Shown: piece by piece, positions 1 through 5,393 of the stretch | How the letters are laid out: each line of letters starts with the position of its first letter | Numbering within the stretch: the stretch's first letter is position 1 | Source of the DNA: a bacterium (Candidatus Gribaldobacteria) CG10_big_fil_rev_8_21_14_0_10_41_12 | GTDB taxonomy: Bacteria; Patescibacteriota; Minisyncoccia; Minisyncoccales; CG1-02-41-26 | Length of the DNA: 6,744 bases | Assembly (NCBI GenBank): GCA_002773545.1 | Contig: PFAV01000010.1 | Coordinates: 2,378 to 9,121 of the forward strand | Direction of reading: 5' to 3' | The notes under the pieces: generated by a model | What the model was told of the DNA's origin: nothing | The model's input: the letters and a program-made list of their open reading frames with translations, nothing else | Databases searched by the model: none | Translations under genes and position numbers: made by a program

Positions 1-23
1 GGAATAGTTTTGCAACCATCTCA

Positions 24-41
24 TTAGGATTTAGGATTTAG
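24..41. repeat. Short tandem TTAGGAT repeat upstream of the bL25 gene
   Basis: Two complete TTAGGAT units plus a partial TTAG lie just before the bL25 start codon. The AGGA inside the second unit (33-36) is about 13 nt from the ATG, too far for a good Shine-Dalgarno site. The tract is too short to interpret by itself. It could be the edge of a longer low-complexity intergenic repeat that begins left of the window. Confidence 0.45.
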
Positions 42-49
42 ACACTCAA

Positions 50-682
50 ATGATTTCATTAACTGCTACAATTAGAAATAAAAAAGAGAAACTCAATATT
101 TTACGAAAACAAGGTGTTTTGCCGGCTGTTTTATATGGCGAGGGCATAGAAAGCGCTCCCATTAAAATGGCCTTAAAAGATTTTCAAGAAATTTTTAGCC
201 AAGCCGGGGAGAGCTCTTTGATTTGTTTAGAAGTGGCCGGAAAAAAATATGATGTTTTGATTCATCAGCTTGATCGCGATCCCGTGAGTGGTCAGATTGT
301 CCATAGTGATTTTTACCAACCCTCAACCAAGAGAAAAGTGGTAGTTGAAGTGCAATTGGTTTTTGAGGGCGAATCGCTGGCGGTTAAAGACCTTGATGGC
401 GTTTTGGTTAAAGAAATTCAAGTTATTGAAGTCAAGGGTTTGGCCCGCAGTTTGCCGCGAGAAATTGTGGCGGATATCACTTCGTTAAAAACTTTCAATG
501 ACCGCGTTCGCATAGCCGACCTTAAAATGCCAGCCGGTGTGGAATGCTTAAAACACCCCGAGGAAATTGTGGCCTTGGTTGTGCCGCAAAAAGAAGAAAA
601 AGAAGAGACGCCGCCTGTTTTAGCCGCCCCAGAAGGGGCGGGCGAAAAAGCCGCTGAAAGTTCCGAGGAATCTTCTAAATAG
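50..682 (+). CDS. rplY: Large-subunit ribosomal protein bL25, CTC/TL5 two-domain type
   Basis: This is a 5S rRNA-binding protein of the 50S subunit central protuberance. The 210 residues have the layout of the long CTC form rather than the 94-residue E. coli L25. An N-terminal L25 beta-barrel domain covers about residues 1-90, with the family-typical start (LTATIRNKK, then LRKQGVLPAVLYGEG) and the segment HQLDRDPVSGQIVHSDFYQ. A C-terminal TL5-type beta domain covers about 95-180 (VEVQLVFEGES, LVKEIQVIEVKGLARSLP). It ends in a low-complexity acidic, Ala/Glu/Ser-rich tail (about 183-210), probably disordered. The gene ends with TAG. The next gene on the same strand begins 16 nt later, so the two may be co-transcribed. 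There is no good Shine-Dalgarno site; the start is chosen because the family begins within a few residues of this Met. The family assignment is firm. The symbol follows rplY/ctc usage. Confidence 0.93.
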   Translation: MISLTATIRNKKEKLNILRKQGVLPAVLYGEGIESAPIKMALKDFQEIFSQAGESSLICLEVAGKKYDVLIHQLDRDPVSGQIVHSDFYQPSTKRKVVVEVQLVFEGESLAVKDLDGVLVKEIQVIEVKGLARSLPREIVADITSLKTFNDRVRIADLKMPAGVECLKHPEEIVALVVPQKEEKEETPPVLAAPEGAGEKAAESSEESSK

Positions 683-698
683 GGTTATTTATAATCGT

Positions 699-2168
699 AT
701 GAAATTTTTTCAGCCAAAATTTTTTACGGCCATAGCCATTGTTTTTTTAGCGGTGGTTTTTTGGTTTGCCCAAGGGGATGTTATTTTTGCTGAAAGCGAT
801 TTGGACGCCAAATGCCAGTGGGACAACATTGAACAGGGCGAAAAAAATCTTGCGCAAAATGACTTTCGCGCTTTATTGGAAGAATGCAAGAAATACTACG
901 AAGACAAAAGCAGCCAGATAGAAGGAGATATCAAGCAAACCGCTCAAGAGAAAAAAACGCAAGCCAGCAAAATCGCTAATTTGCAGGCTGTCATAAAAAA
1001 GCTAAACAATCAAATAAGCCAAAGCAATTTGATTATCAAGGATTTGAGCGCGCAAATTTCCAACACGCAGACATCAATTGTTAAAACCGACCAACATCTT
1101 ACCGGGCTTAAAGCTGAAATGGCGAATTTGTTAATACTGCGCGCCGAGCAAGACCGCAGATCGTGGTTAGAAATACTTTTGGCTGAAAAAAGCATGGCCA
1201 GCTTTTTTGACGGCGTGGTGGCCTTAGACAATTTAAGCGCCAAAATCAGCGGGCTTTTGGGCAATATCAAGATCCTCAAGGGCGATTTAGAAACTCAAAA
1301 AGTCAGCATGGATAGCGAGAAAAAAGAACAAGAAAATGTGGTGGTGATGCAAAAATTGCAGCAAAATGACAGCGCCAAAAAAAAACAGGAAGCCAAGCGC
1401 CTGCTTAAGCTTACTGAAAAAGAATATCAAACTTACTTGCAAGAGCAAAAAGACGCCAAAGACAAAGTAACTAAAATCGGCAACTTATTATTTGAGTTAG
1501 TAGAAGTGCCCGCGGGAGGCATTAAAGTGGAAGACGCCATTGTTATTGCTAAAAAAGTGGCTAAGTTAACCGGGGTGAGGCCGGCTTTTACTTTGGCTAT
1601 TTTGTGGCAGGAAACAAGAATTGGCAAAGTAATGGGCGGTTGTTATTTGCGGGATACGGCCACGGGCGAGGGAATTTATATCAAAAGCGGCAACAAAGCG
1701 CCCCGCACCATGCATCCAACCAGAGACGCGCCCATATTTTCGCGAATTGTTTCTGCTCTAAATCAGGCGTCTGCCCTCAAGACCGATGTTTTTAATACGC
1801 CGATTTCTTGTTGTATGATTAAAGATGGCAGTTATTTCGGCTGGGGTGGAGCGATGGGTCCGGCGCAGTTTATTCCTTCCACTTGGGCTATTTATGAGGA
1901 GGCCATCAAACAAAAAAGTGGGCGAAGTATCACCAACCCTTGGAATATCAAAGACGCTTTTTTAGCTAACGCTATTTTTTTACAGGATTTGGGCGCTAAG
2001 AGCGGCGATAGCACTCGCGAGATGCGGGCCGCTTTGAGATATTTCGGTTGCACCACTACTTGGTGCGAAACAAATTATGGCCGGCCAGTCATGGCCGTGG
2101 CCTCTTGTTTTGAGAATTATATCAGCAAGGGGTCAATGTCAACCACTTGCGAAAACCTAATTTTTTAA
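699..2168 (+). CDS. Secreted coiled-coil protein with C-terminal lytic murein transglycosylase domain
   Basis: A 489-residue exported protein. Residues 1-31 form a signal peptide (KFFQPKFF, a hydrophobic core to about 25, likely cleavage after IFA). Residues about 45-260 are rich in Lys, Glu, Gln and Ala with heptad-like spacing, a long coiled coil recalling the EnvC/PcsB type of hydrolase regulator. Residues about 265-489 resemble the MltB-like/SLT fold: LAILWQETRIG supplies the probable catalytic Glu305, and GWGGAMGPAQFIPSTW (381-396) is the family's substrate-groove motif. Members cleave the MurNAc-GlcNAc bond of peptidoglycan and leave 1,6-anhydro-MurNAc. The catalytic half contains several cysteines (for example C315, C371, C372, then FGC, WC and ASC near the end), which suggests disulfides outside the membrane. 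The gene lies 16 nt after the bL25 gene and ends at a palindrome with a T-run. Enzyme class is a strong inference; the biological role (division, secretion or attachment) is not shown. Confidence 0.85.
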   Translation: MKFFQPKFFTAIAIVFLAVVFWFAQGDVIFAESDLDAKCQWDNIEQGEKNLAQNDFRALLEECKKYYEDKSSQIEGDIKQTAQEKKTQASKIANLQAVIKKLNNQISQSNLIIKDLSAQISNTQTSIVKTDQHLTGLKAEMANLLILRAEQDRRSWLEILLAEKSMASFFDGVVALDNLSAKISGLLGNIKILKGDLETQKVSMDSEKKEQENVVVMQKLQQNDSAKKKQEAKRLLKLTEKEYQTYLQEQKDAKDKVTKIGNLLFELVEVPAGGIKVEDAIVIAKKVAKLTGVRPAFTLAILWQETRIGKVMGGCYLRDTATGEGIYIKSGNKAPRTMHPTRDAPIFSRIVSALNQASALKTDVFNTPISCCMIKDGSYFGWGGAMGPAQFIPSTWAIYEEAIKQKSGRSITNPWNIKDAFLANAIFLQDLGAKSGDSTREMRAALRYFGCTTTWCETNYGRPVMAVASCFENYISKGSMSTTCENLIF

Positions 2169-2175
2169 TTTAGCG

Positions 2176-2217
2176 AGTGTTGCATTATGTGAGCGATCGC
2201 TCATATCTTGCAACACT
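2176..2217. repeat. 42-nt near-perfect palindrome with core GAGCGATCGCTC, probable terminator
   Basis: The arms AGTGTTGCA and TGCAACACT pair, then two mismatched positions, then a second stem centred on GAGCGATCGCTC (2191-2202). Of 21 symmetric positions, 18 are Watson-Crick pairs, one is G-U and two mismatch. It sits between two convergent genes (stops at 2168 and 2233). On the plus strand a run of six T follows at 2220-2225, so it can serve as an intrinsic terminator for the upstream hydrolase gene. On the minus strand no T-run follows. It shares its core design with the palindrome at 5321-5356, so it may instead be a copy of a dispersed element. Confidence 0.75.
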
Positions 2218-2232
2218 GATTTTTTGCGGTTC

Positions 2233-2958
2233 TTATGGCAGGTTTTTTAGTTTTTCTACGATGTCGTCAAGCTTGCCTTTCATTATTTTTTCTATGTTGT
2301 GCCAGGATTTTTCCACGCGGTGATCGGTCACGCGGTCTTGGGGAAAATTATAGGTGCGGATTTTTTCCGAGCGGTCCATAGTGCCAATTTGGTTTCTTCT
2401 TTCTTCGGAAAGTTGATGCTGGCTGGCGTTATTTTTCAGGTCAAAAAGTTTGGCTTGCAAAATAACTAAGGCCGCTCTTTTATTGTCTTCCAGGCCTCTT
2501 TCCACCTGCGAGCAAACTATTAAGCCGCTCGGTAGATGAGTAAGGCGAATAGCGGTTTGCCGTTTATTAACATTTTGCCCGCCCGGACCAGACGATCTAA
2601 AAAAATCCATTTTGATATCGCCGGGATTTATTGTAACATCAGTTTCGGGCGGCTTAACCAAAACAGCCACTGAAGCGGTAGAAGTGTGAATGCGATTATT
2701 TTTTTCGGTTTTGGGCACTCTTTGCACTCGATGCACGCCGGCTTCATGTTTCATTTTTTCCAGCACGCCATCTCCTTTGAGCTCAAAAGTAATTTGCTTG
2801 AAGCCGTTCATATCCGAGGAATTGGAATCCAAAATAAAACAGCGCCAATTTTGCGTTTGGGCGTATTTACTATACATCTCAAATAGATCTCTAGCGAAAA
2901 TAGAGGCCTCGTCTCCCCCAGCTCCCGCGCGGATTTCCATAATAACAGAATCGCTCAT
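2233..2958 (-). CDS. prfA: Peptide chain release factor 1, short form lacking domain 1
   Basis: RF1 reads UAA and UAG in the ribosomal A site and triggers hydrolysis of peptidyl-tRNA. The 241 residues start almost directly at the conserved EIRAGAGGDEA segment (8-18). The codon-reading tripeptide is PKT (82-84, in HRVQRVPKTEKNNRIHTS), which fits the RF1 PxT pattern, not the SPF of RF2. The catalytic GGQ is at 126-128 (RSSGPGGQNVNK). The end (RTYNFPQDRVTDHR, then GKLDD) is typical of the family. Compared with E. coli RF1 (about 360 residues) roughly 106 N-terminal residues, equal to domain 1, are missing. The gene is not merely mis-started: the codon three triplets before the ATG is the in-frame TAA that ends rpmE. 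There is no Shine-Dalgarno site, so translation probably depends on coupling to rpmE. An internal Met at residue 7 is an alternative start. Confidence 0.93.
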   Translation of the reverse strand: MSDSVIMEIRAGAGGDEASIFARDLFEMYSKYAQTQNWRCFILDSNSSDMNGFKQITFELKGDGVLEKMKHEAGVHRVQRVPKTEKNNRIHTSTASVAVLVKPPETDVTINPGDIKMDFFRSSGPGGQNVNKRQTAIRLTHLPSGLIVCSQVERGLEDNKRAALVILQAKLFDLKNNASQHQLSEERRNQIGTMDRSEKIRTYNFPQDRVTDHRVEKSWHNIEKIMKGKLDDIVEKLKNLP

Positions 2959-2964
2959 ACTTAC

Positions 2965-3201
2965 TTATTTTTTAGCAGGTTTCTTTTTGACAGCGGTTTG
3001 TTGCTTGGCTATTTTTTGCCTGAATTTTTCCACTCGCCCGGCCGTGTCAATAAATTTATCTTTGCCAGTATAGAAAGGGTGGCATTTGGAGCAAACCTCG
3101 GTTTCAAGGTATTCCTTGGTTGAACCAATTGCAAAAACATTGCCGCAAGCGCAACGCACCTGGGCCTGGGCGTGATATTGAGGATGAATTTTGTCTTTCA
3201 T
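2965..3201 (-). CDS. rpmE: Large-subunit ribosomal protein bL31, zinc-binding (C+) type
   Basis: A 78-residue protein of the 50S subunit that bridges to the 30S head. It has the four zinc-ligand cysteines of the C+ form: C17 and C19 (RCACGN) and C37 and C40 ([13 protein letters not shown]). The family core ends near [11 protein letters not shown] (50-60). The remaining residues form a basic Lys-rich tail (KKKPAKK) longer than the core needs, probably contacting rRNA. It is the first gene of a minus-strand pair with prfA. Its TAA stop lies six bases before the prfA start and in the same reading frame. The 5' leader is A-rich with no Shine-Dalgarno site. A zinc-bound L31 is also a possible zinc store, but nothing here shows regulation by zinc. 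Confidence 0.95.
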   Translation of the reverse strand: MKDKIHPQYHAQAQVRCACGNVFAIGSTKEYLETEVCSKCHPFYTGKDKFIDTAGRVEKFRQKIAKQQTAVKKKPAKK

Positions 3202-3202
3202 A

Positions 3203-3231
3203 TTGTTTTTTTTTAGATATTTTGGTATTAT
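3203..3231 (+). promoter_or_regulatory. Possible promoter of rpsB, overlapping the divergent rpmE promoter
   Basis: TTGTTT (3203-3208), a 17-nt spacer and TATTAT (3226-3231) give a candidate plus-strand promoter whose -10 box shares bases with the minus-strand TATAAT. If both are used, polymerase could occupy only one direction at a time. The -35 box lies in a T-rich run, so the match may be chance. A small inverted repeat, ATTAAAT/ATTTAAT (3261-3267 and 3272-3278), stands two bases before the rpsB start codon. Confidence 0.32.
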
Positions 3232-3254
3232 AGTTTATTGTTCAGAAAAAGCAA
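3227..3254 (-). promoter_or_regulatory. Probable promoter of rpmE-prfA
   Basis: Read on the minus strand, a perfect TATAAT (3232 to 3227) is preceded by TTGCTT (3254 to 3249) with a 16-nt spacer. The predicted start of transcription is about 3220, leaving a leader of roughly 20 nt before the rpmE ATG. The -10 box is convincing and the -35 box only half-matches the consensus. Confidence 0.5.
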
Positions 3255-3280
3255 GTAATCATTAAATCATTATTTAATCT

Positions 3281-4036
3281 ATGACTATATCAGACAAAAA
3301 CGCTAAAGATTTAGAAGAGGAAGTTGTTGAGCAAACCATTATTGAAGAAGACAACCCTCAAGTAGAAGAGCTGGCCATGGCGGGCGTTCATTTAGGGCAC
3401 CGGGCGTCTAAATTGCATCCCAGAATGAAGCCCTTTGTGGTTGGCTTGCGCAACACCATCCATGTGATTGATTTAACAGCCACGGCCAAATATTTAGAGG
3501 CGGCCTTGGCCTATATCGCTCAATTGCAAAAAGAGGGCAAGGACTTGATGATAGTTGGCACCAAGCCGCCTTTGCGATTGTTAGTTAAGCAAATAGCCGA
3601 AGAGCTTGGCCTGTCTTTCGTGATTGAACGCTGGATCGGGGGTACTTTTACCAATTTTGGAGTTATTCGCTTGAGAGTAAAGTATTATTTGGACCTACGG
3701 CAAAAAAGAGCCAGCGGAGAGCTGGACAAATACACCAAAAAAGAAATGGCCCAGTTTGAAAAAGAAATCGCCGACTTAACCAAAAAGTTTGAGGGCTTAG
3801 CCAAAATGGAAAAATTGCCCGAGGCCATTTTTGTTTGCGATGTGGTGCACGATAGTTTGGCTATCAAAGAAGCTAAGGCGAAAGGCATTAAGACCATTGG
3901 CTTAATTGACACCAATGCGGACCCTTTATGCGTGGATTATCCAATTCCAGCCAACGACGACGCCATATCATCGGTGAAGTATATTTTGGATAAGGTAAAA
4001 GAGACAATATTGCAGAGCAAAGTCAATAACCAATAA
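3281..4036 (+). CDS. rpsB: Small-subunit ribosomal protein uS2
   Basis: uS2 binds the 30S head-body junction near helix 26 and the platform, and is needed for uS1 docking where uS1 exists. The 251 residues contain the family landmarks in order: GVHLGH (35-40), IVGTK (91-95), ERWIGGTFTNF (116-126), GLIDTNADP (207-215) and IPANDDAI (222-229). The central coiled-coil hairpin is about 135-175. The first 28 residues are an acidic extension not present in E. coli S2, where the GVHFGH motif begins about 20 residues earlier. The last codons (VNNQ, TAA) are written in the repeated CAATAAC sequence that opens the foldback directly downstream, so the C-terminus may have been shaped by that element. No Shine-Dalgarno site is visible. 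rpsB followed by tsf is the usual bacterial order. Confidence 0.97.
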   Translation: MTISDKNAKDLEEEVVEQTIIEEDNPQVEELAMAGVHLGHRASKLHPRMKPFVVGLRNTIHVIDLTATAKYLEAALAYIAQLQKEGKDLMIVGTKPPLRLLVKQIAEELGLSFVIERWIGGTFTNFGVIRLRVKYYLDLRQKRASGELDKYTKKEMAQFEKEIADLTKKFEGLAKMEKLPEAIFVCDVVHDSLAIKEAKAKGIKTIGLIDTNADPLCVDYPIPANDDAISSVKYILDKVKETILQSKVNNQ

Positions 4037-4163
4037 CCAATAACCAAGAAACAAGACACAAATAAATAAAAAAATTCAAATTTCAATATTCAAAACCGTT
4101 ACCACTTTGGTTATTGAATATTGATTATTGAAATTTTTTTGGTTATTGTTTCTTGTATCTTGG
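4037..4163. repeat. 127-nt AT-rich imperfect foldback filling the rpsB-tsf spacer
   Basis: The left arm (4037-4097) begins CCAAGAAACAAGA, and the right arm (4109-4163) ends TTCTTGTATCTTGG, its imperfect complement. Further in, AAAAAAATT matches AATTTTTTT and TCAATATTCAA matches TTGAATATTGA. The arms align over about 55 nt with scattered mismatches and one- to two-base gaps around an 11-nt loop (4098-4108). The element starts at the base after the rpsB stop and ends inside the likely tsf ribosome binding site. A transcript through it could form a long AU-rich hairpin, a candidate processing or attenuation site. Its makeup (CAATAACCAATAACCAAG) looks like low-complexity mobile or expanding intergenic repeat. 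Confidence 0.7.
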
Positions 4164-4166
4164 TGA
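4162..4166 (+). promoter_or_regulatory. Weak ribosome binding site of tsf
   Basis: GGTGA stands nine bases before the tsf ATG and is the only reasonable Shine-Dalgarno-like site in the window. It also supports the start at 4176. Its first two bases belong to the outer stem of the preceding foldback, so hairpin formation could partly hide it. Confidence 0.4.
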
Positions 4167-4175
4167 TTATATGAT

Positions 4176-4760
4176 ATGCCTGATATTAATTTACTCAAAC
4201 AACTTCGCGATGAAACCGGCATTTCAATGATGGAATGCAAAAAGGCCTTAGACGAGGCCAAGAATGACTTAAAAAGAGCCAAAGAAATTTTGCGCGAGAA
4301 GGGCAAAGAAATGGTTAAGGGCCGAGAAGGCCGAACAGCCGCTAAAGGACTGATTGAAAGCTATGTGCATAGCGGGGGGAGAATTGGCGTTTTACTGCAA
4401 TTAAATTGCGAAACAGATTTTGTGGCCAAGTCAGAAGCGTTTGTTAATTTGGCGCACGAGCTTTGTTTGCAAATAGCCGCCGCTAGACCGCTCTTTGTTA
4501 AGGCTAGCGATGTGGCTGAAGATTTTTTGGCCAGTGAAAGAAAAATTTATCAAAAACAATTTGAGGAATCAGGCAAGCCCCAAGACATTATGAATAAAAT
4601 CATTCAAGGCAAGCTGGATAAGTATCAACAAGAAGTTTCTCTTTTAAGCCAGCCCTGGGTGAAAGACCCGTCTAAAAACATGCAAGGCCTGTTAGAAGAA
4701 GTGCGCGCCAAAACCGGCGAAAACATTGAAGTAGTTAAATTCGCTCGTTTTGAGATATAG
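4176..4760 (+). CDS. tsf: Elongation factor Ts, short form
   Basis: EF-Ts releases GDP from EF-Tu and so recycles it for aminoacyl-tRNA delivery. The 194 residues open with the UBA-like N-terminal domain (about 1-50: LLKQLRDETGISMMECKKAL). The core follows with LQLNCETDFVAKSE, whose TDFV motif (80-83) inserts into EF-Tu next to the nucleotide site. After that come KPQDIMNKIIQGKLDKY, then VSLLSQPWVKDPSKNM, and a C-terminal segment ending EVVKFARFEI. E. coli EF-Ts has 283 residues. This one is close to the Thermus-type short form, with one core subdomain and no extended coiled-coil insertion. It follows rpsB after the foldback spacer and stops with TAG five bases before the next gene, which is probably in the same transcript. 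Confidence 0.96.
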   Translation: MPDINLLKQLRDETGISMMECKKALDEAKNDLKRAKEILREKGKEMVKGREGRTAAKGLIESYVHSGGRIGVLLQLNCETDFVAKSEAFVNLAHELCLQIAAARPLFVKASDVAEDFLASERKIYQKQFEESGKPQDIMNKIIQGKLDKYQQEVSLLSQPWVKDPSKNMQGLLEEVRAKTGENIEVVKFARFEI

Positions 4761-4765
4761 TAGCT

Positions 4766-5212
4766 ATGCTCAATTTAATTTTATTTTGTTTGTTAGCTAT
4801 CAGCTGTGGCGGAATGGTGTTTTTGGCGGCTCGCAAGATGCCTGCCTTGGCCTCGCTTTGTTCAAATGAAAGCGGTCAAGGAAATGGCGAGCAAATGCCA
4901 ACCGAGCCGTTTTTGGCTAAAGAAAAAGCCAAGCTTTTAGCCAGAAAGTTTTTGATTATAGCCGCTCAAAAAGGTATTTTCTTTTTGCGCTGGTTAGAAA
5001 CAACTATAAAAAAGTCCTCGGAAAAGATGGGACGATTTTACCATCGCCAACGCCATCAAAAAAACATTCAAGAAGATGCGGTTAAAAAGCAAGAGGAAAT
5101 CGCTAAAAACGCCGACTACTGGCGCGCTATTAGACACACTCTGGTTGGCCGCAAAAAAAAAGAGAAAATTAAAAAGGGGAGCGGCCTTTCCGATGAAACC
5201 ACGCCGATGTAG
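4766..5212 (+). CDS. Unrecognised small membrane-anchored basic protein
   Basis: I do not recognise this 148-residue protein. Residues 2-21 (LNLILFCLLAISCGGMVFLA) form one hydrophobic segment, probably an N-terminal membrane anchor or signal anchor. A Cys at 14 is preceded by AIS, which is a poor lipobox, and the hydrophobic stretch continues past it, so a lipoprotein is less likely. The rest (about 45-148) is strongly charged, with Lys/Arg-rich helical stretches (KSSEKMGRFYHRQRHQKN, GRKKKEKIKKG), and is probably cytoplasmic. It begins five bases after tsf, so it is likely co-translated with it. Its last three codons and its TAG stop lie inside the tRNA-Thr gene, bases 1-10 of that tRNA. Tight linkage and an unbroken frame argue that it is real. 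The function is unknown. Confidence 0.7.
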   Translation: MLNLILFCLLAISCGGMVFLAARKMPALASLCSNESGQGNGEQMPTEPFLAKEKAKLLARKFLIIAAQKGIFFLRWLETTIKKSSEKMGRFYHRQRHQKNIQEDAVKKQEEIAKNADYWRAIRHTLVGRKKKEKIKKGSGLSDETTPM

Positions 5213-5273
5213 CTCAACAGCAGAGCAACGCTTTTGTAAAGCGAAGATAGGGGTGCGACTCCTCCCATCGGCT
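5203..5273 (+). tRNA. tRNA-Thr, anticodon UGU
   Basis: A cloverleaf of 71 nt. The acceptor stem GCCGATG/CATCGGC pairs at all seven positions. The D stem is GCTC/GAGC. The anticodon loop is TTTGTAA with anticodon TGT at 5235-5237, reading ACA (Thr). The T arm is AGGGG, loop TGCGACT, CCTCC. CCA is not encoded. Peculiarities: the D loop has seven bases and no GG pair, the T loop reads TGC instead of TTC, the variable loop is four bases, and the anticodon stem and T stem each start with a mismatch (A-A, A-C). The first ten bases overlap the stop of the preceding gene, whose TAG is tRNA bases 8-10. The intact acceptor stem and anticodon loop argue for a working gene. Confidence 0.92.
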
Positions 5274-5283
5274 CATGAGAAAA

Positions 5284-5307
5284 ACTGGGTTAAGCGCCCT
5301 GTTTTTT
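5284..5307 (+). terminator. Probable terminator after tRNA-Thr
   Basis: ACTGGGT (5284-5290) and GCCCTGT (5296-5302) form a stem with one U-U mismatch and one G-U pair around loop TAAGC. A run of six T (5302-5307) follows. It lies 11 bases beyond the tRNA and would end the rpsB-tsf-tRNA transcript before the rRNA promoter. The stem is short, so efficiency may be moderate. Confidence 0.5.
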
Positions 5308-5320
5308 ATTAGGAAAAAAT

Positions 5321-5356
5321 TATGACAAGTAAGAACGATCGTTCATACTTGTCATA
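5321..5356. repeat. 36-nt near-perfect palindrome with core GAACGATCGTTC
   Basis: TATGACAAGTA and TACTTGTCATA flank GAACGATCGTTC (5333-5344), with a single A-A mismatch among 18 symmetric positions. AAAAAA follows on the plus strand, and the minus strand has T6 beyond it, so as a terminator it would work only for minus-strand transcripts, of which there is no gene nearby. It lies between the tRNA unit and the rRNA promoter. The core matches the palindrome at 2176-2217 while the outer stems differ completely. Confidence 0.75.
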
Positions 5357-5393
5357 AAAAAGAGTGTAGTGTTTTAATGTAATATTTTGCCTC

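Noticed and set aside
690..695. TATAAT just before the hydrolase gene
   Set aside because: It ends three bases before the ATG, so transcription from it would begin inside the coding sequence; no good -35 box precedes it.
2191..2202. GCGATCGC as the cyanobacterial HIP1 motif
   Set aside because: It occurs here only within a longer palindrome, the sister palindrome has AACGATCGTT instead, and the 16S sequence is not cyanobacterial.
2690..3073. 127-codon plus-strand frame opposite prfA and rpmE
   Set aside because: It is antisense to two clear conserved genes and its product has no protein-family features.
4778..4809. Possible lipobox around Cys14 of the small membrane protein
   Set aside because: The residues before the Cys (A-I-S) fit the lipobox poorly and the hydrophobic segment continues past the Cys, which favours a membrane anchor.
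5076..5312. 78-codon frame overlapping the small membrane protein and the whole tRNA
   Set aside because: It spans tRNA-Thr and the terminator and overlaps a better-supported frame that follows tsf.
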